From the NCBI GenBank assembly GCA_035543055.1, contig DATKKJ010000048.1, forward strand, positions 1 through 47,282: a stretch of DNA of 47,282 bases, written 5' to 3'. Numbering within the stretch: the stretch's first letter is position 1; each line of letters begins with the position of its first letter. This stretch comes from Terriglobales bacterium (lineage in GTDB: Bacteria; Acidobacteriota; Terriglobia; Terriglobales; Acidobacteriaceae). Shown here piece after piece: positions 16,826-26,700 of the stretch. Under the pieces are notes generated by a model. That model made no database searches, was not told the DNA's origin, and saw only the letters and a list, made by a program, of their open reading frames with translations. The position numbers and the translations under genes are program-made.

Positions 16826-18304
16826 TCAGCGCCGTACCGGCAGGTCGAACTTAAGCACCACGTCAGCGTGAGCTTCCACCGGCTGGCCGTCGAGGGTGGC
16901 GGGCGAATACCGCCACTGCCTGACTGCGTCCAGCGCGCTCATGTGGAAGACCGGATTGCCCCTGAGCACCTTCACGTCGCCCACGGAGCCGTCCTTGCGG
17001 ATCAACACCGAGAGCGTGACCTCACCGGCCATGCGGCGGCTGAGGGCCACGGGCGGATATCGCGGCGGGACCTGCTGCACGAGCTGCGCCGCAGTAGCGT
17101 GCGACTGGTGGATCCCGGGCGCAGCCGCGTGCGGGGCGACCAGCGCCGGCAGCGGAGCAGCGGAGTTCAGGGCCAGGGTCGGAGCTTCTTCGGCAGGCGC
17201 CTCGGCCGGCGGCAACTTGGGGAGCAGCGGAGTCGGAGGCGCGATGGCCGACACCGGAGGCTCCGCGGTTGGCGGCTCGGGGTGGGTGGCAACGTCGGCC
17301 CGCGGCTTCAGTTCCGGAGCGGAGGCTATCGCGGAAACGGAAGCCTCGTGGACTTCAGGCACGCGTGCGACCACCGGCTCAGCCTGGGTCGTGGGCGGGA
17401 CGGGCGGCGTCAGGATAGGCGCGGTGTACACACGAGGCGCGTCGGGGATGCGGGTCGAATACCAGCCGGCGGTCGCCAGCGCGCACATCAGGCAGAGCAC
17501 CGTGAGAGTGGCGATGCGGAACAACGCCGGCCGGAAGCGCCAACGGGGGCGCGGACGCGGCAGATCGAGAGTCCGGGGAACCGGCAGCTTCACGATCCGC
17601 ACCGTGGGTGGCGTGGGGCGCGGCTCCGGCGGGCGCGGGGGCGGGGCGGGCTCATCGGCCAGGGCCAGCACCTCCTCGCGCGGCTTGGCGACCGGCGGGG
17701 CGGGCGGAGGCGGCGGTACGGCCGGCTGCGGCTCCGGTTTCGCCGCTCTCTCCTGCATGGCATCGCGAGGCGAAGACGGCCAGGGCTCCGGCGAACGGGC
17801 CGGAGCATCGGCGGGGGGCGACAACGGGAGCTGCTGCACCGGGCGGCTGAGTGCATCGGCCACCGTGCGCAGGATGGCGATCTGGGTATGGGTGAAAGCA
17901 TTGGGGGCAGCGGAGAAACCGGCGAGGACGGCGAGGACCTCCTGTCCGGCGCGCACCGGGACCGCAAGGATCGACTTGGGGCGCAGGCGCGAGTAAGCGA
18001 CGTTCTCGACGCGCAGGTCGGAATCGGCGTCTTCGCAGCTGTGCGGCTTCTTCTGGGTGACGCAGAGGCCGAGGAAGCTGTGGTCCACTTCCATGCGGGC
18101 GCCGATCTCGGGTGCGGCGGCGCCGTTGCTGGCGCGGCAGACCAGCCACGCACCCTCACGCACCATCAGGGCTATGGCGCAGCCGGAAAGAAAGGCCTGG
18201 GCGCGCAACAGGGTGGCGCTGATCTCAGCGATGGGCTCCGAAGGAGCTTCGGCCGGCGGGCTGGGGGGAACGCTCGTAATCTCGGTGGTATGCATGTGGG
18301 CCAT
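16826..18304 (-). CDS. GAF-domain / TonB C-terminal energy-transducer fusion protein
   Basis: A 492-residue protein with an unusual order. Residues from about 25 to 165 form a GAF domain (ISATLLRAQAFLSGCAIALM, LGLCVTQKKPH and SILAVPVRAGQEVLAVLAGF). A long Pro/Ala-rich linker follows. A single membrane helix near residue 270 (RIATLTVLCLMCALATAGWY) precedes a second Pro-rich segment, and a TonB C-terminal domain closes the protein (VPPRYPPVALSRRMAGEVTL, DAVRQWRYSPATLDGQPV). The GAF part would be cytoplasmic and the TonB part periplasmic, where it could contact outer-membrane receptors. The start is the ATG after GGGAGACGTT. No ExbB or ExbD gene is nearby. Confidence 0.85.
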   Translation of the reverse strand: MAHMHTTEITSVPPSPPAEAPSEPIAEISATLLRAQAFLSGCAIALMVREGAWLVCRASNGAAAPEIGARMEVDHSFLGLCVTQKKPHSCEDADSDLRVENVAYSRLRPKSILAVPVRAGQEVLAVLAGFSAAPNAFTHTQIAILRTVADALSRPVQQLPLSPPADAPARSPEPWPSSPRDAMQERAAKPEPQPAVPPPPPAPPVAKPREEVLALADEPAPPPRPPEPRPTPPTVRIVKLPVPRTLDLPRPRPRWRFRPALFRIATLTVLCLMCALATAGWYSTRIPDAPRVYTAPILTPPVPPTTQAEPVVARVPEVHEASVSAIASAPELKPRADVATHPEPPTAEPPVSAIAPPTPLLPKLPPAEAPAEEAPTLALNSAAPLPALVAPHAAAPGIHQSHATAAQLVQQVPPRYPPVALSRRMAGEVTLSVLIRKDGSVGDVKVLRGNPVFHMSALDAVRQWRYSPATLDGQPVEAHADVVLKFDLPVRR

Positions 18305-18434
18305 AACGTCTCCCACGCTGCGCGGAAATGCAGCGCAATTTGTTCTGCATATGCTGGAACGGACTGCCAAATGCCGCAAGTATCGGGGGAACAGGGGACG
18401 GCAGGACATGACCCGGTGAGAGGACATGGCCGGT

Positions 18435-18538
18435 GGTAATTGGGGAATCGGGGAATTGGGGAATTGGGTAGCTGGGGGTCCAAAAACCAAAGACCTCAAC
18501 ACAAAGGGGACCAAGGCTGGCACAAAGAGCACAAGGAA
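18435..18538. repeat. Composite repeat between divergent genes
   Basis: A B-block of GGGGAATTG units (18435-18471) and an A-block of CACAAAGG units (18498-18538), in the opposite orientation to most copies. It fills most of the 284-bp gap between the GAF-TonB gene and the next gene. Confidence 0.75.
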
Positions 18539-18588
18539 GACGGCTTGATATTGATTCAGGCACGGATTTCGGACAGGATGGCGAGAGC

Positions 18589-19155
18589 GTGCTGGAAGAC
18601 CTGAGAGAGGCGTTCTCCCGGCCCTGGCGGCCGGTCCCGCGCTGGGCGCTGATCGCCTGGACCGCGTGCTACGGGCTGTTCCTGGTGTACGCGCTGCGCA
18701 ATCGCGAGGGCTTCCTGTTCGTCGACAACGTCAACCTGGTGGTCCACGAATCGGGGCACGCGCTGTTCGGCTGGTTCGGGCAGACGCTGGGGCTGTGGGG
18801 CGGGACCATCATGCAGCTGCTGGTGCCGCTGCTGCTGGCGGCGTCGTTCGCCTACAGGCGGCAGACGGCGGCGGCGGCGTTCTGCCTGTTCGTCTTCTTC
18901 GAAAATTTCCTCTACGTGGCGACGTACATGGCCGACGCGCGCATCCAGCAGCTCGACCTGGTGAGCCTGGGCGGCGGTGACGGCCCGGTGGAGCACGATT
19001 GGTACCTGATGCTGTCGCAGCTGGGGCTGCTGCAGCAGGACAGGAGCATCGCGGCGGTGGTGCGGACCCTGGGGTTCCTGGGCATGGCCGCGAGCGTTGG
19101 CTGGCTGTGGTTGCGCGGCGGGGCCGCGGAGAAGACGCACGCGGCCGGAGCTTAA
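18589..19155 (+). CDS. Integral membrane protein with HExxH motif (M50-like)
   Basis: A 188-residue protein with about five hydrophobic segments. Its most telling feature is NVNLVVHESGHALFGWFG near residue 50, an HExxH zinc-binding motif inside a hydrophobic helix. This is the arrangement of site-2-protease-like (M50) membrane metalloproteases and of related non-peptidase membrane proteins. No clear NPxxD-type second motif is visible, so peptidase activity is unproven. The start is GTG (VLEDLREAFSRPW); no ATG is in frame nearby. Confidence 0.65.
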   Translation: MLEDLREAFSRPWRPVPRWALIAWTACYGLFLVYALRNREGFLFVDNVNLVVHESGHALFGWFGQTLGLWGGTIMQLLVPLLLAASFAYRRQTAAAAFCLFVFFENFLYVATYMADARIQQLDLVSLGGGDGPVEHDWYLMLSQLGLLQQDRSIAAVVRTLGFLGMAASVGWLWLRGGAAEKTHAAGA

Positions 19156-19164
19156 GAAAACCTC

Positions 19165-19202
19165 ACCACAAAGGGCACAAAGGCTTCACGAAGGACACAA
19201 GG
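19165..19202. repeat. A-block repeat between convergent genes
   Basis: Four degenerate ACACAAAGG/CACGAAGG units between the stop codons of the HExxH protein gene and the carbonic anhydrase gene. Confidence 0.7.
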
Positions 19203-19203
19203 G

Positions 19204-19734
19204 TCAGCGGACCTCGCGCATCTTGCCGGTGTTGACGTCGTAGATGAAGCCGCGGACGGGCACGTCGTGCGGGAACCAGGGATGCGAGCGCACGCGCGCG
19301 ATCTGCTCGCGCACGCTTCCCTCCAGCGAACTGAAGCCGCCGAAATGGGCCGGCCCCTGGGAGTGCATGCCGTACTCGCGCTCCAGGCGGGAGCGAAGCT
19401 CGCTCTCGCGGAGATCGAGCAGGCCGCAGTCGGTGTGCTGGATGACCATGATCTCGCGCGTGCCCTTCAGATGGACCGAGATCAGGAGCGAGCGCAGCAC
19501 GTCGTCGCTCACCAGGCCTCCGGCGTTGCGGATGAAGTGGGCATCGCCCGGATTCAGGCCGAGCATGGCCTTGAGCGGCTGGCGCGAGTCCATGCAGGAA
19601 ACCACCACCAGTTCACGGACGGGTTCGGGAGACAGGTGGCCCCAGGCGAAGTCGCGGGCCCAGCGCTCGCAGTTGAGCAGCACTTCGTCGATCACGCTGG
19701 CGGGCGAGAGAGGTTCGGCGTTGGCAGCAGACAT
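19204..19734 (-). CDS. Beta-class carbonic anhydrase
   Basis: Zinc enzyme interconverting CO2 and bicarbonate in the cytoplasm. The 176-residue protein carries the beta-class zinc and active-site motifs VVVSCMDSRQPLKAMLGL and VIQHTDCGLLDL (Cys-x-Asp-x-Arg and His-x2-Cys), plus DAHFIRNAGGLV. Length is slightly shorter than many beta-CAs. The end (RGFIYDVNTGKMREVR) is family-typical. The start at MSAANAEPL is preferred over a GTG/ATG 10 residues upstream, but either is possible. A small basic-protein gene lies 10 bp upstream and may be cotranscribed. Confidence 0.93.
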   Translation of the reverse strand: MSAANAEPLSPASVIDEVLLNCERWARDFAWGHLSPEPVRELVVVSCMDSRQPLKAMLGLNPGDAHFIRNAGGLVSDDVLRSLLISVHLKGTREIMVIQHTDCGLLDLRESELRSRLEREYGMHSQGPAHFGGFSSLEGSVREQIARVRSHPWFPHDVPVRGFIYDVNTGKMREVR

Positions 19735-19744
19735 AAGGGCTCCA

Positions 19745-19945
19745 CTATTGGCCGGAAGGCTCACCGCCGCCGGGCTTGACGAGTCCGGTGCGCACCGCGA
19801 CCTCGCCCAGGGTGGTGCCGATCTTGCGGGCGACGTTCACCAGCGGGCCAGCGGGAGTGCCGGACTTGCGCTTGGGGGAAGACTTGCCGGTCTTCGACTT
19901 GGTCCTGGCAGGTTTCTTGGCGGCGGTCTTGCGGGTGCTAGGCAT
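19745..19945 (-). CDS. Small Lys-rich basic protein
   Basis: A 66-residue protein whose first 30 residues are mostly Lys, Ala, Thr, Ser and Pro (TRKTAAKKPARTKSKTGK), resembling histone H1-like tails. A short conserved-looking segment follows (LVNVARKIGTTLGEVAVRTG). GGAGAACTC lies just before the ATG. It could bind nucleic acid, but this is inferred from charge only. It precedes the carbonic anhydrase gene on the same strand. Confidence 0.65.
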   Translation of the reverse strand: MPSTRKTAAKKPARTKSKTGKSSPKRKSGTPAGPLVNVARKIGTTLGEVAVRTGLVKPGGGEPSGQ

Positions 19946-19988
19946 GAGTTCTCCTGTATGGCGGGGCATTCTACTGCAGCGCGCGAGC

Positions 19989-20012
19989 AAAAAAAATGCC
20001 CGCGGCGCGGGC
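19989..20012 (-). terminator. Intrinsic terminator after the STAS gene
   Basis: A 6-bp GC stem (GCCCGC at 19998-20003 with GCGGGC at 20007-20012) is followed on the minus strand by A and eight T residues. It lies 26 bp past the stop codon of the STAS protein gene. Confidence 0.8.
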
Positions 20013-20037
20013 GGCGTCGCGGGCGGGAGCGGTTGAC

Positions 20038-20385
20038 CTAGCCGGCAACGAAGGCGGCGATGGCCGCTTCCTCGGAGTCATGGACCGGAAAGACGGTCGT
20101 GAGTTTGGTGGTTTCCAGCAGACGGGCGACTTTGCGCGAGGGGCGGGCGAAGCGCAGCTTTCCGCCGCACGAGGTGGCCGAGGTGTAAAGGCTGAGCAAA
20201 GCGCCGATCCCGCTGGGATCGACGAAGAACAGCTCATTCAGGTCGAGCACGACCTGAGGGTTGCGGGTGATGAGTTCGCGCAGCCAATCGGTGGCGGCCG
20301 TCATGGCCGGTCCGAGGACCATCCGCCCGGCGAATCTCACCACCACCACGTTCCCGGCGTGATGCGCCCGTACCGTGAGCTCCAT
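20038..20385 (-). CDS. STAS-domain anti-sigma-factor-antagonist-like protein
   Basis: A 115-residue single-domain STAS protein, like SpoIIAA/RsbV. The core is VVLDLNELFFVDPSGIGALL, where the Ser of DPSG is at the usual phosphorylation position. The family binds or releases anti-sigma kinases depending on phosphorylation. No cognate kinase or phosphatase gene is in the window. The start is the ATG at MELTVRAHHAG, which matches family length. A 30-residue upstream extension is open but unlikely. Confidence 0.85.
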   Translation of the reverse strand: MELTVRAHHAGNVVVVRFAGRMVLGPAMTAATDWLRELITRNPQVVLDLNELFFVDPSGIGALLSLYTSATSCGGKLRFARPSRKVARLLETTKLTTVFPVHDSEEAAIAAFVAG

Positions 20386-20534
20386 CCTGCACCTGCCTGC
20401 CACTGGGATCTGTAAGTCCGGGATGAATAAATGCGCCAACAGCCGCAGAATCGCCCAGTTCCGCCGGGCCAGCAAGGTAACCGAGGTAACGGAAGGGGGT
20501 GACCAACGAGGTGCGGGGCGCTACAATCCTCGAC

Positions 20535-21029
20535 ATGCAGAGCAGCCGAATGAGGTGGCTCCGGCAGATCTTGACGACGCTCTGCACCTGCCTGCTGCTC
20601 ACGGCCGTGGGCCGGGCCGATGACCACCCGAACCTCTCCGGACAATGGAAGCTGAACCTGGAGAAGAGCGATTTCGGAGCCATGCCCCCGCCTGATTCGC
20701 TCGTCTACGGCATCCGCCACAACGGCGCCAGCCTGCTGCTCGACCTGGAGCAGGACGGCAAGAAGACGCACCTGGAATTCACCACCGACGGCGAGGAACG
20801 GGTCACCGACTCAAGCCGCGACAGCGAGCTCTGGACACGGGTGTACTGGGCGGGGCCGGTGCTGATCTTCGAAGCGCGCGACAAGGCCCGGCCGGCGCAC
20901 GAGAGCCGGGGCGTCAGGTGGACCAGCCGCTGGACCGTCTCCGAGGACGGCAAGACCCTGTCCGTCCAGAAACACATCACTACACCGCAGGGTGAGACCG
21001 ACCAAAGACTGGTCTTCGAGAAGCAGTAG
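20535..21029 (+). CDS. Secreted hypothetical protein
   Basis: A 164-residue protein with an N-terminal signal peptide (LRQILTTLCTCLLLTAVGRA then DD). The mature part begins HPNLSGQWKLNLEKSDFG, a pattern common in acidobacterial secreted proteins with a lipocalin-like beta-rich fold (NLSGxWxLN...S.FG). Function is unknown. The start could alternatively be the ATG five codons further in. It is followed by a bidirectional terminator hairpin. Confidence 0.75.
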   Translation: MQSSRMRWLRQILTTLCTCLLLTAVGRADDHPNLSGQWKLNLEKSDFGAMPPPDSLVYGIRHNGASLLLDLEQDGKKTHLEFTTDGEERVTDSSRDSELWTRVYWAGPVLIFEARDKARPAHESRGVRWTSRWTVSEDGKTLSVQKHITTPQGETDQRLVFEKQ

Positions 21030-21049
21030 CCTTTCCCCCACCAAGCAGA

Positions 21050-21071
21050 AGCCCTGGCCGGAGCCAGGGCT
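21050..21071. terminator. Bidirectional terminator-like hairpin
   Basis: A perfect 8-bp stem (AGCCCTGG at 21050-21057, CCAGGGCT at 21064-21071, 6-base loop) between two convergent genes. The T-run is poor on both strands, so it may work with help from Rho or only as an mRNA 3' end. Confidence 0.6.
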
Positions 21072-21091
21072 CGAGTCACCGCAACCAGGAA

Positions 21092-21322
21092 TCAGACGGA
21101 GAACCCGGGACGGCCGCGGGGCGGCGCCGGGGTCGAGGAGAGCGCGGGGGGCAGGTTCACCTCCGGCTTCCAGAACGGGTTATCGAGGCCTGTAGGAGGC
21201 AGACGCTCTTCCTTCAAGGCCGGCTTGCCGGGGTCGGGAGCAGCCGCCACGGCCTGTGGCGCCGGATGACAGAAGCAGGGCGCGTGAGTCTCGTATTCGA
21301 CGTTGCAGTACGGACAGATCAT
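21092..21322 (-). CDS. Small zinc-ribbon-like protein
   Basis: A 76-residue protein starting MICPYCNVEYETHAPCFCHP, with two CxxC/CxC-type pairs that could hold one zinc ion. The remaining sequence is Pro-rich and probably disordered. GGAGGAG lies 6 bases before the ATG. The family is not firmly recognised. Confidence 0.65.
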   Translation of the reverse strand: MICPYCNVEYETHAPCFCHPAPQAVAAAPDPGKPALKEERLPPTGLDNPFWKPEVNLPPALSSTPAPPRGRPGFSV

Positions 21323-21482
21323 GGCAGCTCCTCCGCGAGAAAAGTACATCTCCTTCATAGCCGCATCGGCGTCCAGAGAGAAACGCAAAATTCCAATCGC
21401 AGCTATCGGAAAAACCGGGCGGGTTCAATGCGGGAAGAAGGGCGTCGCGGAAACAACGCGGCGGGACCGATGCGCGGAGATC

Positions 21483-23609
21483 TCAGGGCAGCGGCACGTA
21501 CTTCTGCAGCCAGTTCAGTTCTTCCCGCACCTTGATCTTGCCGTGCCAGGGATTCTTCTTGAGCGAATGCCCCTCGCCGGGAAACACCAGGAGAGAAGAG
21601 GGCACGTTCAGGGTGTGCAAGGCACGTTCCAGAAGGTAGTTCTCGGCGGCGCTGACCCGGATGTCCTCGGCCCCGACCACGATGTGGGTGGGCGTGCGCA
21701 CCTTGTTCAACTGCCAGAGCGCGGCTTCGTCGTGGTACATCTGCGGAACCTCCCAGGGAGCGCCGCCGAGGAAGAAGGCGTCGTCGAAAGTGAGGTCATC
21801 GTTGCCCCAGTTGGCGGCGTGCTCGACGGCGCCGGCACCGGTGACCGCGGCCTTGAAGCGCGAAGTCTGGGTGATAAGCCAGTTGGACATGTAGCCGCCG
21901 TAGCTGTAGCCGCCGATGGTCAGCCGGTCGGGATCGGCGATGCCGTCCCGGACCAGCGCGTCCACGCCGGTGAGGATGTCCTTGCCCGGGACCGAGACCA
22001 AGTGGGGCACGATCTCGCGCATGAACTTGTCGCCGTAGCCGCTGGAACCGCGGTAGTTGGGACGGAACACCAGCCAGCCGCGGCTGGCCGCCAGGATGGC
22101 CCACTCGTACCAATCGGCGCCGAAGCGATCGCCGTCGGCGTCCTGCGGTCCGCCGTGGATCAGCACTAGCGTGGGCAGCTTCTTCCCCCCGAATTGACCG
22201 GGGGGATAGACCAGCATGCCCTCGACCTCGGTGCCGTCGTCCGACTTCCAACGGTAGGGCCTGCCCTGCGGCAGTTCGCGTTCGGTGAATAGCTTGTTGA
22301 ATGAAGTGATGGCGGTGGCCGAGGCCGGCGAGCCGTCACTCGAGAGGTACACCTCGGACGGAATGTTCAGCCGCGAATAGACATAGGCGATGGCAGGCGC
22401 AGCCTTGGCGACGGACAGCTTGCCGTAGGTCCCTTCCTGTCGCGAGAGGGAGACGGGCGCGGCCGCCGGCGAGGTGATCCGTAACAGGGGCTGCTGCGTT
22501 CCTTGCTGTCCGGCGATCACCAGGGCCCCGTCGGGCTGCGTGGCGAAGCTGTCCACCGCTCCCAGGAATTTCTCGCCCCAGCGGCGGACCTCTCCCGCCG
22601 GGGTGACCGAGTAAACGCGGTTCTGCACGTCGGAGTACTTGCTTTCGACCGCTCCCATCCGCACCATGAAGAAGAGCTCGCGGGAGTCCGGGCTCCATCC
22701 CAGGTCTTCCTCGATGGCCTGGTTATGGGTGAGTTGTCGCGGCGCGCCGCCGCCCGCCGTCAGGTCGAGGAGGTAGATCTCGTAAGCTTGCGGCGTCTCG
22801 ACGCGCTGGGAGATCGAGTCGGTGTCGAAGCCCAGCCACTTGCCGTCGGGCGACGGGGCAAGATTGCGGACACGCAACGGAATGGTGGCCAGCAGGACTG
22901 CGCCCGGAGTGAGCGCGGTTTCCTCCTTCGCATCCTTCTCCTTTTTCGTTTTCTCGTCCTCAGCAACGGCGCTGCCGGGGGTGATGGCGAGGGCGCGGGA
23001 GGTGGCCTCGGCCAGCGAGATGCGCGCGATCACGTCGCCGCGCTCGCTCTCGCGCCAGTGGGTGACGTCCTGCCACTCCTTCTTGTAGGCCTCCCGCTTG
23101 GCCTTGCTCCAGGGGACGCGGGTGGAGAAGTACAGGCCGCAGGAATCGGCGCTCCAGGCGAAGGCGTGGACCTCCTCTTCCCCGCGGGTGACGGCGAAGG
23201 CCTCGCCGCCTTCGGCGCTGATGACGTAGAGGTGCGCCGGTTGTTCCTTGGCGGGCTCGGCATCCTGCTTGACGCCGACGTCGCTCTGCGGCGTGCGGTC
23301 GGAGAGAAAAGCGATCCAGCGGCCGTCCGGCGACCACTGGGCATCGGAATCGTGGCCGGACTGGGTCAGCGGGACCAGGGCCCGCGTGCTGGCACGCCAG
23401 AGCCACAGGTCCTTGCGGTAGCGGTTGTTCTCCCAATCGGCGCGCTCGGTGGCGATGACCACCGCGCGGCCATCGAACGCGATTTTCACGTCGGAGATGG
23501 AGACGGAATCGAAGTACTCGTCCAGCGTGATCCGCGGCTTGTCGGCCGCGGACAGTGAGGACAGGCAGGAAAGCAGCGCCGCGAGAACATGGAGGAATGA
23601 CTTCTTCAT
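21483..23609 (-). CDS. S9-family prolyl oligopeptidase (secreted)
   Basis: A 708-residue serine peptidase. A signal peptide (SFLHVLAALLSCLSSLSAA) is followed by an N-terminal beta-propeller-like domain with WSPDGRWIAFLSD and WSPDSRELFFM repeats. The C-terminal alpha/beta-hydrolase domain has the nucleophile Ser569 in GGYSYGGYMSNW, an Asp in VVGAEDIRV and a His in FPGEGHSLKKN. The upstream segment VLIHGGPQDADGDRFG fits the oxyanion region. The family cleaves short peptides. The start MKKSFLHV is chosen because it begins the signal peptide. It lies 92 bp after the TonB receptor gene on the same strand. Confidence 0.94.
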   Translation of the reverse strand: MKKSFLHVLAALLSCLSSLSAADKPRITLDEYFDSVSISDVKIAFDGRAVVIATERADWENNRYRKDLWLWRASTRALVPLTQSGHDSDAQWSPDGRWIAFLSDRTPQSDVGVKQDAEPAKEQPAHLYVISAEGGEAFAVTRGEEEVHAFAWSADSCGLYFSTRVPWSKAKREAYKKEWQDVTHWRESERGDVIARISLAEATSRALAITPGSAVAEDEKTKKEKDAKEETALTPGAVLLATIPLRVRNLAPSPDGKWLGFDTDSISQRVETPQAYEIYLLDLTAGGGAPRQLTHNQAIEEDLGWSPDSRELFFMVRMGAVESKYSDVQNRVYSVTPAGEVRRWGEKFLGAVDSFATQPDGALVIAGQQGTQQPLLRITSPAAAPVSLSRQEGTYGKLSVAKAAPAIAYVYSRLNIPSEVYLSSDGSPASATAITSFNKLFTERELPQGRPYRWKSDDGTEVEGMLVYPPGQFGGKKLPTLVLIHGGPQDADGDRFGADWYEWAILAASRGWLVFRPNYRGSSGYGDKFMREIVPHLVSVPGKDILTGVDALVRDGIADPDRLTIGGYSYGGYMSNWLITQTSRFKAAVTGAGAVEHAANWGNDDLTFDDAFFLGGAPWEVPQMYHDEAALWQLNKVRTPTHIVVGAEDIRVSAAENYLLERALHTLNVPSSLLVFPGEGHSLKKNPWHGKIKVREELNWLQKYVPLP

Positions 23610-23664
23610 GGAATTGATGGAGCATTCGCCGATGCGGCGGCGACAGTGCATGTGAAGGTGACGT

Positions 23665-23690
23665 CGGGGGCGGCTTTGCAGTCGCCCCCG
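23665..23690. other. GC-rich hairpin between the receptor and peptidase genes
   Basis: CGGGGGCG (23665-23672) and CGCCCCCG (23683-23690) form an 8-bp stem with a 10-base loop just after the TonB receptor stop codon. There is no T-run. It could reduce readthrough into the peptidase gene. Confidence 0.45.
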
Positions 23691-23701
23691 GGGTCTCGAG
23701 T

Positions 23702-26700
23702 TCAGAAGCTGAATCGCAACCCGAATTGAATGATGCGCGGTGGATAGGTCGAGGTGACCTGGCCAAAGGTGCTCGAAAAGATGTTGAGGTCGGGCATCTG
23801 GAATTGGGTCGAGTTCAAGATGTTGAAGAATTCGGCGCGGAAATCCACCACCAAGCGCTCACCCGAAAGCGGGGTCTTCTTGCTGATAGCGAAATCGAAG
23901 TTGCTGCGGCTCGGTCCCCGCAGGTAGTTTCTCGGGTACGTGCCATAACTTCCGGGCGCGTAGATGGTGTTGTCGAAAACGGTCGGATCGAAATAGAAGC
24001 TGCCGGTGTTGCCGCCCAAGGTCTGGATCTGGTGTGGGTTGAAGATCGGCACATTGTTCGTGTTTACATTGACCCGGGTCAGTAGCGGGTCGCCGAAGCC
24101 TGAGGTCCCGGGGTCAGCAGGATCCGAGTCAGACAACTGCCCGTTGAGGTCCATGGGGAACCCGCTGCGCCAGGTGACGATCGGATAGATACTCCATCCC
24201 TTGACCAGGCGCTTCGGCCCGGAAGACCAGGCACGGTCAAAGGGCAGGTCCCATCCTCCGCTGAAGACGATGCGATTGGTGACGTCGTAATCCGAAACTG
24301 CGCGGAATAGCTCGTGGTTGTATGCCGGCACCTGCGAGTTGACGTTGCGGAAGCCGGAGGCGTTGTCAATGGACTTACCCCAGGTGTAGGCGAACGTGAA
24401 ATAGCTGCTGCTATACCAGTGGCCTCCGGTGATGCGCTTGGTGAGGCTGGCCTCCAGGCTGTTGTAATTCGCCCGAACTACGTTCTGGAATTCAGGAAGA
24501 GCACCGAAGGTACAGGCATAGGTGTTGAATACACAGGTGCTATTCCCCGGCAGGAGGTTGAGCACACGATCGGTGGTACCGGGCACCATGGGATTGGCGT
24601 CGGCCAGGGCGGTCTGGCCATGGGTCGAGTTGCCGACATAGGACACTTCCAGGACCAGCCCGGTCGCAAGCTCATGCTGGATGCTGAGGTTGTACTGGTA
24701 GGTGTACGGGGTCTTCAGGTGGGGATCCACGAAGTAGAGGCCGATCCCGTAAGGCAGGAACGGACTGAAGTCAACGTTAGAGGCGGGCGGGGTCGAAGGA
24801 AATGGGTTTGTGTTCCCGCTGGCCGCATAAGGCGTGCTCATATCGTTCGGAGCAGCCAGGATCGGTGCGGCTGGAAATCCGAAAAAGCTGTAGCCGAAGA
24901 AAGGCGGCTGACCGTTGAACTGAAGGTTGTCCTCGCCCTTGAGGAAGTCATAGAACATGCCGAAGCCGCCGCGCACGCTGGTTCGGCCATTGCCGAAGGG
25001 GTCCCAGGCGAAGCCGATGCGGGGCGCGAAATTGTTGCGGTCGGGGAAGTTCGAGCCGTCCGGCGCGCCCGCGTCGCCGGGGAACACCAATCCGCTGGGG
25101 GCGTTCACAAAGCGCGTGGACTGCGGTGCTCCGGGAACGATGGAAAAGGTGCGCCCCTGAGTGTCCCGCTTGGGCGAGTTGTACTCGTAGCGCAACCCGT
25201 AGGTGATCACCAGGTTCTTGCGCACATGCCACTCGTCCTGCGCGAAAGCGGCGTAGGCCTTGCTGCGGATGTTGGACGGCGCATGCGAGGACTGAAAGTA
25301 GATGTTGGGAAGCCCCAGCAAGAAATCGGCAAAGGAGTTTCCGCTGTAGCAGGGGACGGGTGGGCTGCCGCATAAGGAAATGAAGTCAAACTCCCCGTCT
25401 ACGTAGAAGTCGTAGTTGGTGTTGTCCTGATACGGCGAGAACAGGAAGCCGAACTTCATGGTGTGCTTCCCCTTCACCCAGCTCAAGGTATCGGCCCAAG
25501 TGAAGGTGTTGTCGGTTTCGGTGGTGGGCCCCTGCGGACTGAATCCGACGTCCAGGCCGTTGTCGAAAAAGAGCCGCGTCGGCCCGGTGACCTGGTCGGG
25601 AGTCACGGCGATGCCCAGCTGGGCCGGGGTAGGCAGCTGACTGGCGGGAACGCCGTTTGCACTTGCCGGAATGGCCTGGAAGTGGGTGATACGCTGGGCC
25701 GTGAACCGGGCCTCGTTCAGCAGCGACGCAGAGAAGGTGTGGTTCCAGGCGATATTGGCGAACCAGCGATGATTGTCGCTGGTGCTGCCGAAGCCTAAGG
25801 CATCCGACGGAGTCGATCCGAAAGTGTAGCTGAACGGATTCAGCAGTGGGTTCCGTCCCCAGCCCAAGGTGGCGCTGAGCTTATTGTTGGGATTGAACTG
25901 CGCATCCAACTTGGTCGTGATCTGATCGCTGTTGTCGGTGCTGGTGCCGCGCGGGAGCCTGGAGCCGCTGGGATCGGAGGAGATCAAATTGGCCGTGATG
26001 TAGGCCGCGGCGACCGGGTCGATCTTGGCGGGGTCGATAATGGCGTTGGCCGCATTGGCAACGTTCGCTTGATAGTAAGGATTGGCCAGGAGGAAGGCCG
26101 CGACGTTGGGATCCGGCCCATTGTTCACCGCGTGGGAGAAGTCTCCTCCCAGTTCCGCCGGGGTGAAGACCGGCACCGCCTGACCGGTGATCCCTTGGGT
26201 CTGGCGCTGCCCGCTGTAGCTGAGGAACCAAAAGTACTTGTCTTTGCCGTTGACGACGCCGGGGATGTAGATGGGGCCGCCGAGGGTGGCGCCGAATTGA
26301 TTGCGCTTCAGCACATCCCGCGGGATTCCCTGTTGGTTGTTGAAGTATTTGTTGGCGTCGAGGGCGTCGTTGCGCAGGAAATCGTAAGCACTGCCATGAA
26401 GTGTGTTGGTCCCGGACTTGGTGACCACGCTGATGATGCCGCCAGCGTTGCGTCCGTATTCCGCCGAGTAGTTGCTGGTGAGGATTTTGAACTCCTGGAC
26501 CGTGTCCGGGCTGGGATTGAAGATCACCTCGTTCCCGAGAATGCCGTTATTCACGCCGCCATCCAGCAGGAAGGTGACGGAATCGGACTTGCCGCCGGCG
26601 ATGCCGTAAGTCCCCTGCTGTGCGTTGTCCGTCGCGCCGGGGTTCACTTCCGTGACGCCGGGCTGTAGCAGGGCAAGGTCGAGGACGTTGCGGCCGTTCA

